Assembly (NCBI GenBank): GCA_945869935.1
Contig: CAMBSA010000136.1
Coordinates: 1 to 5,952 of the forward strand
DNA length: 5,952 nucleotides
Direction: 5' to 3'
Source of the DNA: Bordetella parapertussis
GTDB lineage: Bacteria > Pseudomonadota > Gammaproteobacteria > Burkholderiales > SG8-39
The notes under the pieces are model-generated. The model ran no database searches and had not been told where the DNA came from. It saw only the letters and a program-made list of their open reading frames with translations. Below, piece by piece: positions 4,162 to 5,952 of this stretch (positions are counted from its first letter, which is position 1; each line of letters begins with the position of its first letter). A program made the position numbers and the translations under genes.

Positions 4162-5952
4162 ATGCAAAGCCTCTGGAACGACGACGAAGCCGGAACCTAT
4201 TCCGGAGACCTCGGCCTTCGCGTCTACACCTCGCGCCTGCTCGGGCGCGACAAGACCCTGGTCCTGCACGGCGGCGGCAACACGTCGGTGAAGATCCGCG
4301 AAAAGAACGTCTTCAGAGAAGAGGAGGAACTCCTCTATGTGAAAGGCAGCGGCTGGGACCTCGAGACGATCGAAGCGCCCGGGTTCTCGCCGGTGCGCCT
4401 CGACTACGTGCGCAGGCTCGCAGACCTGCCGAGCCTGCCCGATCCGCAAATGGTGAACGAACTCGTCACACACATGACACGCGCCGGGGCCCCTGCCCCC
4501 TCGGTCGAAACGATCCTGCATGCGAGCCTGCCTTACCGCTATGTCGATCACACCCACGCCGATGCAATACTCTCGATTACCAACGCGCCGAACGGCGAGG
4601 CGCGCATCCGCCAGATCTACGGCGAACGCGTGGTCATCATCCCCTATGTGATGCCGGGATTCGACCTGGCCGCGCTGTGTGCGCGGGAATTTGGCAAGCA
4701 CGTAGGGAAAAACACGGTTGGCATGGTGCTGATGAACCACGGCATATTTTCGTTCGGCGATACCGCGCGCGAGTCCTATGAACACATGATCGCGCTCGTC
4801 TGCGAGGCCGAGGCCTACCTGCGGAAGCACAAGAGCTGGACGGTCGGGTCAAAGGCGGCGAAGGCGACAGGAGTCGACTCGACCGCCCTCGCGGTACTTC
4901 GTCGTTCGGTGAGCGATGTCGCCGGAACGCCGATGATCCTGTCGGTTAGCGAAAATCCCGCCCTGCACGCGTTTGCGCAGCATCCCGACCTCGCACGTAT
5001 TTCGCAGCACGGCCCAGTCACGCCGGACCACATCATCCGGACCAAGAAAGTGCCGATGCTCGGGCGCGACGTGGCCGGATTCGCAAAGTCCTATCGCGAG
5101 TATTTTGATCGTAATTCGCCGCTGGTAAGCGAGAAAAAGACCATGCTCGATTCGGCCCCTCGCATGGTGCTGGATGCGGCCTTCGGGTTCGCTGCGATCG
5201 GACGCACGGCAAAGGATGCGGCGATCGTGGCCGAACTCTACGAGCACAGCGTGGACGTGTTTCTTCGCGCGGAAGGCCTCGGTGGTTGGAACGCGCTGCC
5301 CGAGCGCGACCTGTTCGAGGTCGAGTACTGGGATCTGGAGCAGGCGAAGCTTCGCAAAAGCGGTGTACCTCCGGGTTTTACCGGCGAGGTGGTACTTGTC
5401 ACCGGCGCCGCCTCGGGCATAGGGAAGGCCTGCGTCGAATCGTTCCTGAAGCGAGGGTCGGCGGTCGTTGCCCTCGATCGCAATCCGGCGGTGCAAAGCG
5501 CATACACGCGTCCCGATTATTGCGGTATCGCCTGTGACCTGACCGATGCGAACGCAGTACGTTCGGCGATCGAACGCGGCGTGAGGCAGTTCGGCGGGAT
5601 TGACATGCTGGTGCTCAATGCGGGCATTTTTCCTCCGAGCCAGTCGATACAGGACATCAGCGCCGAGACCTGGCGCGGTTCCATGGCGATCAATCTCGAT
5701 GCGAGTTTCCTTCTGATGCAGCTTTGTCATCCGCTCCTTAAACTCGCACCGCGCGGGGGACGAGTCGTGGTGATCGGATCGAAGAACGTTCCCGCCCCCG
5801 GGCCCGGCGCCGCGGCCTACTCCGCATCCAAGGCCGCGCTCAACCAGCTAGCCCGGGTCGCAGCGCTTGAATGGGGCAAGGACGGGATCCGTATCAATTC
5901 GCTGCATCCGAACGCGGTCTATGACACCGCGCTCTGGACCGACGAGGTGCTC
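4162..5952 (+). CDS. bifunctional class II aldolase / short-chain dehydrogenase (3' end outside window)
   Basis: An open frame of 597 codons runs off the right edge without a stop; the family is usually near 680-700 residues, so about 85% is present. The N-terminal half is a zinc-dependent class II aldolase/adducin domain. It has HGGGNTS at 36-42, likely catalytic Glu116 (SVETILHA), zinc ligands His130 and His132 (DHTHAD), and the third ligand His193 (LMNHG). A linker region follows. From about residue 408 there is a Rossmann-fold short-chain dehydrogenase with VTGAASGIG at 413-421, NAG at 486-488, Ser540, Tyr553 and Lys557 (YSASK), so both active sites look intact. Relatives are annotated as rhamnulose-1-phosphate aldolase/alcohol dehydrogenase fusions. 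They would split a phosphorylated or free keto-sugar and reduce the aldehyde, or oxidise the sugar first. No rhamnose genes are visible, so the substrate is unknown. It appears to be transcribed from its own promoter. Confidence 0.93.
   Translation, partial: MQSLWNDDEAGTYSGDLGLRVYTSRLLGRDKTLVLHGGGNTSVKIREKNVFREEEELLYVKGSGWDLETIEAPGFSPVRLDYVRRLADLPSLPDPQMVNELVTHMTRAGAPAPSVETILHASLPYRYVDHTHADAILSITNAPNGEARIRQIYGERVVIIPYVMPGFDLAALCAREFGKHVGKNTVGMVLMNHGIFSFGDTARESYEHMIALVCEAEAYLRKHKSWTVGSKAAKATGVDSTALAVLRRSVSDVAGTPMILSVSENPALHAFAQHPDLARISQHGPVTPDHIIRTKKVPMLGRDVAGFAKSYREYFDRNSPLVSEKKTMLDSAPRMVLDAAFGFAAIGRTAKDAAIVAELYEHSVDVFLRAEGLGGWNALPERDLFEVEYWDLEQAKLRKSGVPPGFTGEVVLVTGAASGIGKACVESFLKRGSAVVALDRNPAVQSAYTRPDYCGIACDLTDANAVRSAIERGVRQFGGIDMLVLNAGIFPPSQSIQDISAETWRGSMAINLDASFLLMQLCHPLLKLAPRGGRVVVIGSKNVPAPGPGAAAYSASKAALNQLARVAALEWGKDGIRINSLHPNAVYDTALWTDEVL

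Noticed and set aside
4119..4781. Plus-strand open frame of 220 codons starting at the TATAAT box
   Set aside because: It is out of frame with the aldolase motifs, very Arg/Pro-rich, begins within the -10 box, and is displaced by the frame that has a good ribosome binding site and conserved residues.
3946..4830. Long minus-strand open frame (294 codons) antisense to the TANGO2-like gene end and the aldolase start
   Set aside because: It crosses an intergenic region and two well-supported plus-strand genes, resembles no family I know, and has the His/Arg-rich makeup of an antisense shadow in GC-rich DNA.
4849..5730. Second long minus-strand open frame (293 codons) antisense to the aldolase/SDR gene
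   Set aside because: It lies fully opposite intact aldolase and dehydrogenase motifs, has no recognisable domain and an unnatural composition; long antisense frames are expected over high-GC coding DNA.

Overview
This window looks like ordinary chromosomal housekeeping DNA from a GC-rich betaproteobacterium. I infer this from the mltG-tmk-holB cluster facing away from ygfZ, the DUF4936 gene directly behind ygfZ, and protein sequences of betaproteobacterial character. No marker gene is present that would name the genus. I see no mobile element, CRISPR array, rRNA or tRNA, and no intergenic gap longer than about 135 bases.

Left part, minus strand (1-1840): a compact operon transcribed right to left. 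Its order is mltG (endolytic murein transglycosylase), tmk (thymidylate kinase) and holB (DNA polymerase III delta' subunit, cut by the window edge). Stop and start codons overlap between mltG and tmk, and only six bases separate tmk from holB, so translation is probably coupled. The operon joins cell-wall chain termination to dTTP supply and the replisome clamp loader.

Divergent control region (1841-1951): it holds a perfect TATAAT box. Because TATAATA is nearly symmetric, the same bases also give a five-of-six -10 box on the other strand, so both operons may start from one shared element. A 6-6-6 inverted repeat lies beside it.

Middle part, plus strand (1952-4027): ygfZ (folate-binding helper for Fe-S proteins), a small DUF4936 gene overlapping it by 4 bases, and a TANGO2/NRDE-family gene that begins one base later at a GTG codon. 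These three form a tight operon.

Right part, plus strand (4028-5952): after a 134-base gap, with its own TATAAT box, a second 6-6-6 inverted repeat and a good ribosome binding site, comes a long fusion gene. It encodes a class II aldolase joined to a short-chain dehydrogenase and runs off the right edge after 597 codons without a stop. No sugar-catabolism genes are visible next to it, so its substrate is open.

No clearly new system is visible. The points most worth a second look are the similar inverted repeats beside the two ccgTATAAT boxes, the possible bidirectional -10 element, the unassigned substrate of the fusion enzyme, and the uncharacterised DUF4936 protein locked between ygfZ and the TANGO2-like gene.
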